Origin: Botryosphaeria dothidea
Taxonomy: Eukaryota > Ascomycota > Dothideomycetes > Botryosphaeriales > Botryosphaeriaceae
DNA: 64,000 nt
Reading direction: 5' to 3'
Assembly (NCBI GenBank): GCA_011503125.2
Contig: WWBZ02000002.1
Coordinates: forward strand, 1,488,001-1,552,000
The notes under the pieces were generated by a model. It searched no databases, was not told the DNA's origin, and was given only the letters and a program-made list of their open reading frames with translations. This document shows, piece after piece, positions 20,520 to 32,733 of this stretch. Within the stretch, counting starts at the first letter, position 1. Each line of letters begins with the position of its first letter. A program made the translations under genes and the position numbers.

Positions 20520-22315
20520 GCAGGTCTTGCATCATCGTCACAGTCGAGTCATCCTTCTCGTCGCTATTGCATAGTTGTAATGGTTAGAATGGTGGATCAT
20601 GGGGTTTGATTGATGGGTCGGTGTGGCAACTACAAAATCAGACACTTCTTTATTCTCGTAATATTGGGGGCTTCAACACGGTCAAGGGGTCTATCGGGCA
20701 TTTCTTTATTGCGATGGAGCGGGGTACATTTTATCATGGCGTAGATGTTCTCTCTTCATCACCCCTTTCGGCGACTCATGACAATTATCATCCATCATCT
20801 CTCTAGTCTGTTGCAGTCCTCTTTCTCCTGCTTTCATGGACTTGCTGGCGGCAATTGGGAATTCTTTTCACTATCGTCATTATTGCTCGGAACATTCTCA
20901 AATGGGAAACGATATCTGGGCTTGAAGTCTTTTGTTTTCTGCGCGCAAATTGCATGGCTGATAAAGTATTGGTAGTGGAGGAAAGTAAACTGGACTTTCG
21001 AACAGATTTCGAGCTGAGGATATGGGGCCTATTACTTTCACTTGGGAACGGGCGTATCAGGTCTTTTCTCCACGTAGGCCACAGAACAGAAGAAGTAGTT
21101 TTAATTATGAAGGGACTTGTTCTCACCTTGCGTGTGAAAGTGAGCTTCTTCATGAGGCGTGCGCCAGAATCGATGGAGGGATGAAGGAGTTTTCTAGACA
21201 CTCTTCAAGATTGGCCACGTTTGCGTCTGGATGAATTTTCTTCAAGTCCCAGCGCCAAAGGCATGCTTGAGGATAGCCTTGTAAACTCAATTTCCACTCA
21301 TTCCGCCCCGCTCCGCTTTTTCATAGCCGCACCGGGTGGACATACCACTTTCCCGGCAGAGGTTGGTTAAACGGGAGGACCAGCTTCCGACTATCGAAGA
21401 TATGAAATGCCACCATACGGAACGCAGCGCTCCTGACCCCGCGAATCGACCGTGTCAGGTGGCAGCCTTTGTTTAACCAGCGCCATATTTACTAGGCATG
21501 AGCACCAAGAGGCTAGCGCCCACTGCAATCCTGAACAGGAAATCAGCTGCCTTTGCCTCTGCTCGACATCCGGTACTGTGCGCGGGCAAACATTCGGATT
21601 TGACGCAACAAATGGCAGGCATGACCAACGATCTAATCCTGCTATATTTGGAGAGATAGATCTTTGCGCTTTAGAATTGTTGTTCGCCGAACATGATTCG
21701 AGATCAACCTTGTTTCCGGGTGTTTGGTTGGATAAATCATGGTTCGAAAGGGCGGATCAGGGGAGAACGTAGTACGGCGACCAGAAACAGCACACCATCA
21801 CTCGCGCAACGGGAAGTATAATATAACAGGCGGGTACGACGGAGGCATTTACGCAATCAACAACATCGGTATTTAAGGTCAAGGTTACACGCTCTTGCAC
21901 GTTTGCTACCAACTTTGTGCTCCGCGTCTGCTCTTTCTCTCGACGTGCGTCAAAGGTCAACCCGCGCGGGGTACACTTACTACCTTTGGCCAAAAAGCAA
22001 CCCACTCCCCAGCCCCAACTTTGTTGTACAAAGCACGGGTCTCACTGAATCGAGCTCCAGCCCAGCCAGCCTCTTTTTGTTATTCAAGCCATCCTTCCCG
22101 TTAGAACTGCCGACCCCTGCGGTTAGTGCGGCTTACTCTCATTCTTGCTGTTTACTTTCTGGGCAGGTACCACCAGCCTTGTTCATTCGCTTCCGGCTTT
22201 TAACTCGCATCTTTCCCCTTCTTTCGAAATCGCCGTGAACACTGCTCTCAAAGCCACTCACTCGTTACAATTCAGATCAACGGGGAAAAAAAAATACCGC
22301 TCTCTCCAGCCCGCC
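20520..22315. other. Intergenic between HECT ligase and carboxypeptidase
   Basis: About 1.8 kb, the longest gene-free stretch. Short frames only; none has a motif or a plausible splice partner. The last 400 bp are pyrimidine-rich, as is common upstream of highly expressed fungal genes. Confidence 0.55.
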
Positions 22316-24456
22316 ATGCGCACCCTCCTTTCCCCAGTCTTTACCTTCCTCGCCTGCCTCGCAATCACCACCCCTGCAGTCCTCGCCGGAGACCCCATCC
22401 GCGACCGCCTCAACGCCATCCAGGAAGCCCACCTGCGCGGGCGCTCGGCCCGCCACGACGACCACGCCGGCCGGAGCGCCGATGATCTCGTCGCGCGGAC
22501 GGTCGGCGGCGAGGCGGCGGGGGGCCGGTGGCTCAACGACCGCACGGCGCCGTTCGCCGTCGCGCGGACGGGGTTCCCCAACGTCTCGTTCGAGCTGCCG
22601 GAGAGCTACGCCGGGCTGCTGCCGATCGACGAGGGCGGCGATCGGGAGCTGTTCTTCTGGTGAGTGAGTTTTTTTTTTTCTCCCTCTCCCTTGCGTTTGG
22701 GGGAGGGAGAAGGATCTAAGGAAAGAGGCTGGGGGGAAATTTCGAGATGTGGAAAGCATGTTTTGCTGAGATCGGTGTTTCTTTTCTTAACAGGTTCGTT
22801 CCCACGGAGAATGAGGCGGCGAAGGATGAGATCGTGATTTGGTTGAATGTGAGTCTTTCGAAGTCTTTGCGCCGGGACTCGAAGGAGCGAAGTGCGAAAA
22901 CTGATCACTTGTTGAATGTAGGGTGGTCCCGGATGCTCATCAATGTTCGGATGTAAGTCGAGGTCCTGTTCTGGTGTGCGTCGCTGTTGGAAAGAGTTGT
23001 GTATTCCTGGCACATCTGCTTTGTGGAATACTTACAAGTCTCCCTGCAGTCGTCAAAGAGAATGGACCATTCAATTGGATGGTTGGGCAGTATGAGCCGG
23101 TGAAAAACCACTACGCCTGGAACAACCTGTCAAATGTGGTTTGGATTGAACAGCCAGTTGGCACCGGCTACTCTAGAGGTATACCTACTGCGAAGTCTGA
23201 GGACGATATTGTGGTGGAGTTCGGTAAGTTCTGGAAGAACTTTATAGATCTTTTCGACCTCAAAGAACGAAAGGTCTACATCACCGGAGAATCCTACGCC
23301 GGAAGGTAAGTTTGCGGGCCTTTCGAAGCTGAAGTGGGTCTGACGAGGCGCCAGGTACATTCCATACATTGCGGATTACATGCTCCATCAGAACGAGACC
23401 ACGTACTTCAACGTCTCGGGCATAATGATATATGATCCTGCGATCGATTATGAAATGATCCATGAGGACGTGCCGACTCTTTCGATGATCGAAAGTAATA
23501 GGAATTCCTTCCCGTTCAACGACACCTTCAACGACTTCCTCCAAAACAAGAGTGCCGTATGTGGATTCGATGACCTCCTGGAAAAAGGCCTGACCTTTCC
23601 GCCAGAAGGTCACTTCGACCTTCCGATAGGTGCCTGGCCGAACGGTACGGTCAAAGATGACTGCGCCACCTTCAGCGATGCAGCTAGAGCTATCTTCTTG
23701 CTCAATCCCTGCTTCAACTATTACGAAGTGAGCCAGCTCTGCCCGGTTCCGTGGGACGTTCTGGGCTTCCCGTCCTCGACCTTCTATCTTCCAAGAGGCT
23801 ATCCAAACCCTTACTTCAACCGATCGGAAGTGAAAGCTGCGCTGCACGCGCCGGCGGACGCCAACTGGACGGTCTGCGCGGAGCATCCGGTCTTCGTCGG
23901 CGGCGAGGACAACAGCACCGACTTGAGCCCGCCGTCAGGCCACAACGGCGGACCGCTCGCACGGGTGATCGAGCGCACCAACAACGTCATCGTCGGGCAG
24001 GGCAGCCTCGACATGGTCGTCATCACCAAGGGCACGCTCCTCAGCCTCAACAACCTGACGTGGAACGGGGCGCAGGGCTTCTCCAAAGGTACGTCGTCCT
24101 TGACACAAAGCTCCATGCATTCCCCGAAAACTGACGCGTCGGATGTGTTAGCTCCCGCCGAGCCGTTCTACGTGCCTGCGCACGACGTGCCTTTCGTCGA
24201 GAGCATGTCTGGATCGGGCGTATTCGGCAGCTGGGGCCGCGACCGAGGCCTGACGTTCGTGACGACGGAGCTGGCCGGGCACGCTCTGCCGGGCTTCGTG
24301 CAGTCGGCGGGATACAGGCAGCTAGAAGTGCTCCTCGGGAGGATTGCGAATCTTAGTGATACGAGCCCTTTCACGACGCAGCCGGACTACCCGCAGCCGA
24401 AGGGGCCGCTGGGGAAGGGGAACACGCCGTTGCAGGCTGTGCTGGGTAGTGTTTAA
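22316..24456 (+). CDS. Secreted serine carboxypeptidase, peptidase family S10
   Basis: Exons 22316-22659, 22794-22848, 22922-22952, 23050-23305, 23355-24088 and 24152-24456 give 574 residues. The N-terminus has a signal peptide (about 1-24, LLSPVFTFLACLAITTPAVLA) and then a pro-like Arg/His-rich region. NGGPGCSS (oxyanion loop) spans introns 2-3, GESYAGR holds the catalytic Ser just before intron 4, the Asp lies in VIVGQGSLDM, and the His is in ELAGHALPGF. Several N-glycosylation sequons are present. It resembles carboxypeptidase S1-type enzymes that trim C-terminal residues outside the cell or in the vacuole. Intron 5 (24089-24151) is 63 nt and frame-neutral; the spliced form is preferred because its translation lacks family character. 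Confidence 0.93.
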
Positions 24457-24854
24457 CGATGGGTGTTACATGAAGAAACGGTAATGATGGAGAGGTGGGT
24501 CCTTGGATAGGCGTGCTGGGTTCCTGAGGGAGGTGGAGTCGTAGCACGCTAACCTAATGAGGTAATTTGTAACTGCCACTTGCAGCGCTTGGAACGGCTG
24601 TCTCTGCCTTCTGACTTCAAGTGGCTGCATTGGGTTCAATTTAGGCTCTCGACAGGCGACGGGCGCTGTCATTCAAAAGAGTTCACTAATTCCCGAGAGC
24701 TTGCACCACTTAGCCTCGGGAACCCCGCAGCCCCCGCTGGTGGGCGCTGCCTCAGGCAGCCTGCCAGGACATCACATTCCCGCACTACCGAGGTGTCCCA
24801 TGCCGAGTAAAGATTATTTGAGCCAAACCTGCGCTGTCTAATTCTCAGCCCACC
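24457..24854. other. Intergenic between carboxypeptidase and acyl-CoA dehydrogenase pseudogene
   Basis: About 400 bp. No motif-bearing frame; presumably the terminator of one gene and the promoter of the next. Confidence 0.6.
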
Positions 24855-26148
24855 ATGCAGTCCCCGAAACATGACAAGCCGCCGTCCAGCGCTTCCGCCG
24901 GATTCTTCCAGCCGAGGCCAGTCCTTCGAAATCCATTCCTGGATGACCCCGTCTTGCAGAGGGTCTTTTCAAGTGCGCCATGCTATATCTTGCCACGGCA
25001 AAACTGCAGCAAAGCTAACAAGCCCCCAGCCTACCTCCCAAACGACCTGCAAGCCGCCCTCGCCCCCGACCTCAAGCGCTTCGGCGCCCTGATGCTCGAC
25101 CCGCGCGTCCTCGCCCACGGCGCCGACGCCGAGCGCAATCTCCCCTACGTCAGCAATCCCAATCCCCATATCAAAAAAAAAAAAAAAAGGCACCAAGCAA
25201 CTGGCTGACACGTGACGAATCGCCTTCCAGGTCAAGACGTACGACAGCTTCGGCCGGCGCGGTCGGGTTCCTCGGGCGGGGGCTGGCCGTGGCGAGGGCG
25301 TATGCGCGCGTGCGCCGCGTCAGGGGCGGGGAGCTGCTGATGGACAACGCGCTGCACGTGCGCACGCTGGCGGCGTGGGGCGTCGAGTATGCGGCAATGA
25401 TGCAGCTGGTGTTTGCGACGGCGGCGCTGCTGGGGGTCGCGGAGAATAGGCGTGGTGGTGGCGGCAGCGGGGTGGAGTGGCTGGATGGGTTGGGCGTGAG
25501 CGAGGCGGATGCGGTGGCGTTGCTGCGGCTGCTGACGCCCATGGCGAAGGCGTTGACGGCCAGGGCGGCGATTGCCGGGCTGGCGGAGTGTATGGAGAGC
25601 TTGGGCGGTGTGGGTTCCTGGAGAATGAGGATCCGGAGTTGAATCTGGCGAGGCTGTTCAGGGATGCGAATGTGTTGAGCATTTGGGAGGGGACCACGAA
25701 TGTTTTGGCGGATGATATGGTGAGGGTGGTCAAGGGAAAGGAGGGCGATAAGGTCCTCGACAGTCTTGTGAACCTGGTTGCTGCGGTGGTGGGACTCGGT
25801 GGACTGGCTGGGAGTGATGTTGCCGACAAGATCAAGACGAAAGCGGAGCAGTTGATGGCCTGGGTGTTGAACGCGACTGCCGATGATCTGAGGGCGGAAG
25901 GAAGAAAACTGCTCGCAGACTTCGGCTGGGTTGTCTGCGCTGTATTACTGGCAGTGGACGCCACACGGGATGGGGACGAAGTTGCCTGGGAAGTCCTGAG
26001 AAGGTGGACCCGGAGAACTGACGGCTGGCCGGGAGCTGGGTTCGAGAAGAGCCATGTTCCGGAAAACGTCGTCTCCACGGAACGCCTCAGGTTGGACAAA
26101 CTGATTGTGTTTGGAGAACACGGACTCAGGGAAACGGGAAAACTGTAG
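24855..26148 (+). pseudogene. AidB-like acyl-CoA dehydrogenase with internal deletion and frameshift
   Basis: The 5' part splices cleanly (24855-24972, 25030-25148, 25231 on) and gives the family N-terminus: FFQPRPVL, LDDPVLQRVFS, YLPNDLQ and TYDSFGRR. Immediately after this, at about 25255-25262, the sequence jumps out of frame to GAVGFLGRGLAVARAYARV, which belongs far downstream in the family, so roughly 200 residues (most of the middle beta domain) are gone. A second break near 25610-25620 lacks one G (GGVG then FLENEDPE in another frame). The C-terminus (LARLFRDANVLSIWEGTTNVL) is well kept to TAG 26148. The gene is not AT-rich and shows no RIP-type stops. A 16-nt A run sits inside intron 2. 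Confidence 0.85.
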
Positions 26149-26217
26149 TTTAAAAGGCTCGTTCACTCCTGGGTATTTCCTAAAAACATCTCCTTCTGTA
26201 CGTCGCTTCGATCAGCA

Positions 26218-27588
26218 CTACACAACGGTCGTGTTCACCCACCCATTAAACGTGTACCCATCCGCCTGGCTCCAGATCCACTCCCCAAGGCTTCCATTAC
26301 CCACGAACCCATACACCCTCCCGCCCTGATTCGCCGCCAAAGCCGATCCAGCAGCCACACTCTGAAGACCTGTCGTCCCCGAACTCGCATCCACCCCTTC
26401 TCCCCACGTCTCCGCATCCGCATCCCAAGCCGTCAGCTGCACCCCATCTCCCTCCTCCGCCGAACTCACCACCTGCAACGAGTACTCCGCCGTGTTGTTG
26501 TACCCGTACGCAAACGCCGCGACCTCCGCACCACTCCCCAGCCGCGTCGGCAACGTGCTGTTCGACCATCCATCCCCGTCCCAGAGTAACTGCGTCAGGT
26601 TCCCCGACCCCTCCCCGTTGACGTACAAGCTCAGGTACTTGGCCCCGTCCTGCGTAAAGACGGGGCCGAGCGCCAGGCCCGTCCCGTTGACGGCGTCGGG
26701 CGTGCTGCTCGGCACCTGCTGCTGCGTCCACGGCGTGTTGACGGCGACCTGCAGCTTCGCGCCGACGTCCTGCCACACGACCACATTCACGTCCATGCAG
26801 TCCCCGCACGCGCGGCCGTACGCCGCCAGGCCGGACGCCGGCCCCGCGGTGTAGCGGCCGCTGACGCTGCTGGCGGCCCACGGCCCGTACGGCTCGTTGC
26901 TGGCGATGAGGCCGCGGATGGCGTTGCTCGGGTCGAGGTAGTAGACGTGGTAGTCGCGGCGCGTCGCCGAGTGCCGGTACAGCCCCGCGGCGAGGGGCGT
27001 GTTGTTCTTGATGTTGGCGACGTCGGACGTCACCTCAAACGTCTCCCAGAGGCGCGCGGACGAGTTCCACGCGGACTTGTGGATGGCTTTGGTGCGGAGC
27101 TGGTAGTAGACGTGGTGATTTTCGGTGCCGTCGGCGTCGGTATAGTTGATGGAGGCGAGTTTGGTGTTGGCGAGGAGCGGCGTGCCGGCTGGTGTTGATG
27201 AGGCGCTGTCGTCGTTGCTCGGTGAAGTGCTGTTGGTGGAGGCGTCGTCGTCGTCGCTCGTGGTTGAGGCATCATCGGACTTCTTGCTGGCTAAGGATCC
27301 TCCTACTCCGCCTCCTATCGCAGCTGCGATGACAACTAGAATAATGACCGCGAGTACTATCCAGAATGTCCTTCTCCGGATACCGCAGACGTTGCGTTCC
27401 TTGGGTGGTTGATACACCTCCTTACTATTCAGTATTGGTGGCGGCAGCGCCTCTGGTGGTGTCGAATCAATAAGCTCCGGATAGCTCTCATGCGCAACCT
27501 CGGGAGCATTCCGATCAATGACCTGCGGCAGGTCACTGCCATCTGTTACGACATATTTGTGGGTGTCTGTCGATGAGGGGCCCATCAT
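26218..27588 (-). CDS. Single-pass membrane protein with fucose-lectin-like ectodomain
   Basis: One 456-codon frame with no intron. Residues 1-65 are cytosolic, acidic and Pro-rich. One hydrophobic segment lies at about 76-98 (FWIVLAVIILVVIAAAIGGGVGG), followed by a Ser/Thr/Asp-rich stalk (about 100-135). The rest is made of repeated beta-propeller-like blades with Tyr/Trp-rich strands (HHVYYQLRTK, YHVYYLDPSN, KYLSLYVNGEG, WIWSQADGYTFNGW), typical of fungal fucose-specific lectin-like domains. Sugar-binding residues cannot be confirmed by eye. N-glycosylation sequons fit an extracellular location. It may act as a wall or surface glycan-binding protein. It is convergent with the acyl-CoA dehydrogenase pseudogene, about 70 bp away. 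Confidence 0.8.
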   Translation of the reverse strand: MMGPSSTDTHKYVVTDGSDLPQVIDRNAPEVAHESYPELIDSTPPEALPPPILNSKEVYQPPKERNVCGIRRRTFWIVLAVIILVVIAAAIGGGVGGSLASKKSDDASTTSDDDDASTNSTSPSNDDSASSTPAGTPLLANTKLASINYTDADGTENHHVYYQLRTKAIHKSAWNSSARLWETFEVTSDVANIKNNTPLAAGLYRHSATRRDYHVYYLDPSNAIRGLIASNEPYGPWAASSVSGRYTAGPASGLAAYGRACGDCMDVNVVVWQDVGAKLQVAVNTPWTQQQVPSSTPDAVNGTGLALGPVFTQDGAKYLSLYVNGEGSGNLTQLLWDGDGWSNSTLPTRLGSGAEVAAFAYGYNNTAEYSLQVVSSAEEGDGVQLTAWDADAETWGEGVDASSGTTGLQSVAAGSALAANQGGRVYGFVGNGSLGEWIWSQADGYTFNGWVNTTVV

Positions 27589-28938
27589 CAGATGTACATC
27601 ATCTGCTTTTTGTGTGTTCCAGGAACGTGTGACCCTTCTCTTTTCAAATTGAAAATGTTCACTAGTCTTCTCATACAGGCGTCTGCACGAAATACTGGCT
27701 TTCTTGCATTAGGAAGCGTCCAGTTCGTGGTGTGTCGTATAGCAAGACCTGAAGGAAAAACAACGTGGCAGCATGGGCTGCAAGACGCCCAGGCGATCGT
27801 CTTCACTTTTAATCTTAAGAAATAGCCACCCACCCTGGGGGTTCCGCCAAGATAATGCAGGCGACGGCATAGGGCAGGAGCTTGGCATTTCTCCACTCTC
27901 AGAACCAACCTCCAATTCAACCTGTGAGCTGCAGAGCAATCGCACAGGGAAAGCTTCCTCCGAGCCCACGATTGGCTACTGTATGAAGAGATCGCAGCTC
28001 GTCCTTCCAGCACTGCCATTCCAACAAACCGTCGGGGGACACAAAGCCTCCTCATGCACAGCCGTCTGTGGGGGCCAAAAATCGGAAACTGCGTGATATA
28101 AATGGTCCTTGTGCCTTGGCAGGCCAATAACGAGACCCCTGCGGAAAAGACGGACTGATACCTTGGAGAACTACCGATCCAGATTGGAAGATTGACAATT
28201 GGCGATAACGCTTCCTGGTGCTGAGTGCCGAAGCGAGTCTTACCCCTGACCGATGGAGGCGTGCGGCACAGCCGACTGTTGATGGGCATGGCCTCCTACA
28301 ACCGGCTCTAGCAGCAATGATAGCAATCCTCTAGAATTCAGCGTATCGAACGGAGCCTTCCATGGCGATGCCTCAAAGTTTTCAAGTTCCGGGATCCGTT
28401 CGGTCTGTTCATGAGTACATTAGTACATCCGCGCTGAGCATCGGCTGAAAAGCCCAATATGGCAATGATGGACCGTCTTCATTGCGGGGCAACGGCAGAC
28501 CCTGTTGTTTAAGCGAGTGGGCTATGTTGCGCCAGAGTGCTGTCTGAATGTGGTCCGCTCGTACTGAGGGGCCCTGCAGGCGACGGTTGGTGGCGATGCC
28601 CTCTGACAGATTTGACTGCGCGAGGAGCTGAAGCATTCGTCTGGACGTAATGATTTATTTCTGGTAATAAACCTATCGGGATTGATGCTTCGACTCCTCA
28701 TGCAACCTCCGTCAGGCATTTGCCTATGGAAATGTCGTGCTCGGCGCTAACCGTCGGCTGCGACAACCCACTGTTGGCTATTTCATGCTCTGAACAACGT
28801 CAAATTCGTACACAACAGACAGATACATCCCTTTAACGTGCTGCAATCAACTGGTGTATTCACCTTTGCCAGGCCTTCACAGCATCAGAAGTTTGGGCGA
28901 GCAACACAATCTTAAGCCCATTAGTAGAAGATATGAAA
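27589..28938. other. Intergenic between lectin-like gene and Hsp70-like gene
   Basis: About 1.35 kb. The longest frame (27588-28289, minus, 233 codons) is Cys- and Arg-rich with no domain character and overlaps the promoter of the lectin-like gene, so I do not call it. No repeat or RNA gene is recognised. Confidence 0.5.
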
Positions 28939-31146
28939 TCAGCCCTCCTTGTAAAGTGCTTCGCACGACTCGGCTACCTCTCCGCCGTACAGCACCTGGA
29001 AGTGGAGATTCGCATTTCCAGGTATCACCTTGAGGACAAAGTTTGCATCTCTCCACTTTTCTTTTGTCCTGGGATCTTTGTAACTCTTTTCCTTGGCAAG
29101 CTTTTTGTCATCTATCTCGAACCTGACCGAACAGAGCTCCTTTACCGCTGTTTCCGAGAACATGTCAGCATGGTGCACATCAAAGTATCTTCTTAGCATC
29201 GAAACTTACAAGGCCCGCGGCGTGACGGGATTTCCTCATCTGCGCAGTAATCAAGTGCGTGAGTGAAAGGATGTGTATCGGAGGAGTGAAATCTCGAGAA
29301 GCTTGACACTTGCACGCTGACATAGATTGGGGATGTTAGTTCTTTCCCCTCTTCGATTCTGTCACCCTGCTTTCTGTTCAGCCAATTCATCCTTCTGAAA
29401 AAGGGTGCACGGAAAAATACCCTCTGTATAAACCAAAACATCTGCTGTCTGGCGTAAAGCTCGCCTCTCTTGTTGTAGTATTGGTCTTCAGTCGCGTGAC
29501 GAAGTGGGTCAAAACGCGTTCCCGCACAGTAGCCGTAGCTGTATCGCGCAATTCTGGCGGCAATGGTTCTGTTTGCAGAGTTCAGGAAGCTTGAATTCTC
29601 AAGACCCCACAGCGTTGCCCCTCTGCAGATGGAGGACCAACTGAAACGGTAAGTATTTACTTGCGTAGAGCAGACAGGAGAGTGCTTACGCTCCGCGAAC
29701 TTGGAAGACCTGCACGTCCATGCCCCTGCAGCTACTCTCGATGCGGTGATGCAGGTATTTACTTGCACCGAATCCGCCTACGAGGAGCACGGCCTGTAAA
29801 ATTTAGACGGATTTTCCGGCCGGCGGCGCATGACTTCAAGTACGCACCTTGACGTTTGGGTTGTTCTCCTTGATCTCCTCGATTTGGCTTTCTACGTGGC
29901 GGACAATCTGACTGCACACGTGATCGAAAACAGTCTTCAATAATTCTCTGTAGGATCGTCAGCCATGCATGATTGAATAGTGCGGCGTAAGTGGAGGGAT
30001 TACGGCTTGAGCAGGATGGTATCTCCAGTGATCCCTGCTTCTTCGTTTTCTTCAACGCCAATCAGATCAACGCTGTATTCCTTGTCATTGCCAGCGAAGC
30101 ATCGCTTGACTCCTTCAAATTCCGAAAACATCCTGGCCCTGTATCTTTCATTGATACTCTCAAACTGCTTGTTTCCCAGTGTCATGCGAATCCATTTCTC
30201 GAAGCCTTCATCGATGAAGACTGATCCGCAAAGGTCGCCTGAGGACAGTCCACAAGTTAGGTATTGTAGGCAACTTGACTTGCATTTTGTATTTTAAGCA
30301 TCTCACCGTTTCCTGGAACACATTCCTCAATTTTAAGAGGTTGTGTTTCTTTGACTTCGTAGCTGATAAGGTCCTGGAAGACAGGTCAGAACCAGGAAAC
30401 ATTGGTGGAGAAATGAGTGCGTACCACTGTGCCACCGCCAGCGTCACAGACAACGAAAGCATCGCCGGGCCGAATCTGTGGACCGGGCATCTCGGAAGTA
30501 GTATCCTTCAGCACCGCGAGAGCCGCAGCTTCCGGCTCGGTGACGAGAAGCATGTCCTCCGGCATGCCCGCCGCCTTCGCCGCCCTCTCAGTGTTGTCTT
30601 TCGCCAGGGGCGACCATATCGCGGGCACGGTGAGCACGACCTTCAAGGAGTAGATGGACGTCCAGTGGGCGCCGTTGTACCTGCCGATGTCGTCCTGCAC
30701 CCACGCCCACAGCTGGGCCAGGTAGTCGGTGACGACGTCCTGCGCCGACTTGCCGAGCGCCTCGAGCAGCTTCTTCGACTGCTGCAGCGGCCGGACCGCG
30801 TTCGAGCCGTACTTTTGGCCGGGATCGAGCAGCAGCTTGAACCAGCGGAACGCGAACGCGTCCGCCGTCTGGTCGACCTCGTAGCCCCAGTGCCGCACCC
30901 GGCCGTCGCGGTAGGATATCACCGACGGGACCTTCTCGTGCGTCGCGTTTGCCGCCTTGGGGTTGGGCCAGTTGTCGATCAGGCGCACCTTCTTCGAGCC
31001 GCCGTTGACCGCCCACGACACGCCGGAATATCTGGAGCGGCAGAAGAGAAAAAAGCATCAGCAACAGTCTTGGTGTATTTCCTTCTGCATGAAGGTACTC
31101 ACGTGGTGCCGAAGTCGATGCCAACAACGATCTCAGACGCGGCCAT
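28939..31146 (-). CDS. Hsp70-family ATPase, HSPA12-like
   Basis: Eight exons (31146-31103, 31031-30425, 30373-30307, 30238-30004, 29947-29848, 29793-29690, 29640-29210, 29147-28939) encode 598 residues. The actin-like ATPase motifs are all present: phosphate 1 VGIDFGTTYSG across intron 1, the connect region VTEPEAAALA, phosphate 2 VVCDAGGGT (about 209-216) and the adenosine motif VLLVGGFGASKY (about 354-365). The C-terminal substrate domain of true Hsp70 is not recognisable and is replaced by a short beta-rich tail. Such HSPA12-like ATPases are expanded in filamentous fungi and occur near recognition genes; their clients are unknown. The gene is head-to-head with the AIG1-like GTPase. Confidence 0.9.
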
Positions 31147-31657
31147 GTTGGTTCAAGAGAAGCGAATGTACATACTCTGGAGCACGGCGGGGCGGGACGG
31201 ACAAACGAGGGTATTCATTGTTGCTGGACTTCCCAGCCTCATGCGGGGGCCGAAACGGTGATCAGATTACAAAAGGCCCCGTGAAGCACACGGAGACCGA
31301 GTGCAGGGGGTTTGGGCGGCTCGGATTTTGATTGGTTGTATCAAAGCGCCATGGTGGCTTCCCGCCCCCCCCCCCCAAGTATGCCGTTGACAATACCAAA
31401 GCTCAGCCTTGCACCACCAGCAGACCCTCCTCCTTCATGCACGCTTGGAGAGGGGTAATGCTAGTTTGGGGGCGAGCTGAGAAGCGCCGCCGGAAATTCA
31501 ATAAAGCCACCCGTTCGGGGTGCCCCGCCCTCGGAAGCCGGAGGATTGCTTGGGGTTTGCTCCTACAGCTGTGGTCCTGCGCTGTGCAAAATCCAGCCTT
31601 GTTGTTGCATTGAGCCTCATTTTTCGGTATTTTGTCCATCGATACAGCGCAGGAAAA
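31147..31657. promoter_or_regulatory. Shared promoter region of Hsp70-like and GTPase genes
   Basis: 511 bp lies between the two divergent start codons, so both promoters must sit here. A run of C (31365-31376) interrupts the region. No TATA box or heat-shock element stands out by eye. Confidence 0.5.
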
Positions 31658-32733
31658 ATGACTTTCGGAAACCAGGAGAAGCTTGGGATGATTGTTGTGA
31701 TGGGCGTAACGGGCGCCGGAAAGAGCTATCTGATCAACAAGCTGGCAGGGCGTGCAATTGTCGACGAAGGGGCAACTTTGGACCCATGTAAGTAGCACGT
31801 CCTCCACTCGAATGGATATGCCAGAGCTCACATCCAGCAGGCACGCAGAACTGCCAGCTGGTTCCCGTGCAAATCGGCAGCAGTAAAGTGTTGCTCGTCG
31901 ACACTCCCGGCTTCGACGACGCCGTCCGCACCGATTCGCAGATCTTGAGCGAGATTGCTCAGATCCTCTCCGCACAGTATGAACTCGGCGTGGAGCTCAA
32001 GGGCGTCATCTACGTTCACCGCATCACGGACAACAGGTACGCCGGGTCGTCGGTCAAGACATTCGAGATCTTCAAGAAAATCTGCGGAGAGAAGGCTCTG
32101 GAGAACGTGCTCCTGGTTACATCTCGCTGGGCAACGGTGGAGCCGGATCTCGGAGCATCGAGGGAGCGGGAGCTCAAGGAAAAGTTCTGGGCCTACATGG
32201 TGGCGAGGGGCTCCAAGATGAGCAGGTTCCACGGAGACCGCAATTCCGCTGTTAGTCTCGCAAGTCACTTGCTATGCAAAGATACGGTGGTTCTTGACCT
32301 GCAGAGAGAGCTGATTGACGAGGGCAAGAAGCTCGATGAGACGGCTGCTGGTGCATATGTTGATGGCAATGTAGAGACGCTAAAGGCGAAGCTGGTGGAC
32401 GAGATGGCAAGTTTGGACCGCCTCAAGCGGGAGCTTGCAGAAAGCGACCGCGCCATGAGACGGCAGATCCAGAAGGACTGGAGCGAGCAACAGGCGCGGC
32501 TGGCAATGGCTCAGCAGGAGCAAGCCAACCTTGCTGTGCCAATCGGTGGACAGGTTCAGCAGAAGTTAAAGAAGAAAAGGAGCGCTCTGGGGTTTTTTCT
32601 TCCCTTCGTTCCTTTCGCGGTCCAGATGATCATGATGTTTGCTGGCATTCCTTTGCCAGGTATGGATTTGATCATGAATTGGGCATCCGAGGCTGGCGTC
32701 GATACTTCTGGCGGCGGCTTCTTCTCGTCCTAG
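31658..32733 (+). CDS. AIG1/GIMAP-like P-loop GTPase with C-terminal hydrophobic helix
   Basis: Exons 31658-31787 and 31841-32733 give 340 residues. G1 is GVTGAGKS (16-23) and G3 is DTPG (64-67), in the LLVDTPGFDD context of AIG1/TRAFAC GTPases. The G4 position reads LLVTSRW, so no NKxD/TKxD is visible. Residues about 200-290 are charged and coiled-coil-like (LDRLKRELAESDRAMRRQ). KKKR precedes a hydrophobic stretch (about 300-323, GFFLPFVPFAVQMIMMFAGIP) that could insert in a membrane, as the tails of GIMAP proteins do. It probably senses or remodels a membrane, which is inference. It is divergently transcribed from the Hsp70-like gene. Confidence 0.85.

Noticed and set aside
27588..28289. 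233-codon minus-strand frame upstream of the lectin-like gene
   Set aside because: Cys/Arg-rich without domain character and lying in the promoter of the neighbouring gene.
30275..31261. 328-codon plus-strand frame opposite the Hsp70-like gene
   Set aside because: Antisense to clear ATPase motifs with correct splicing.
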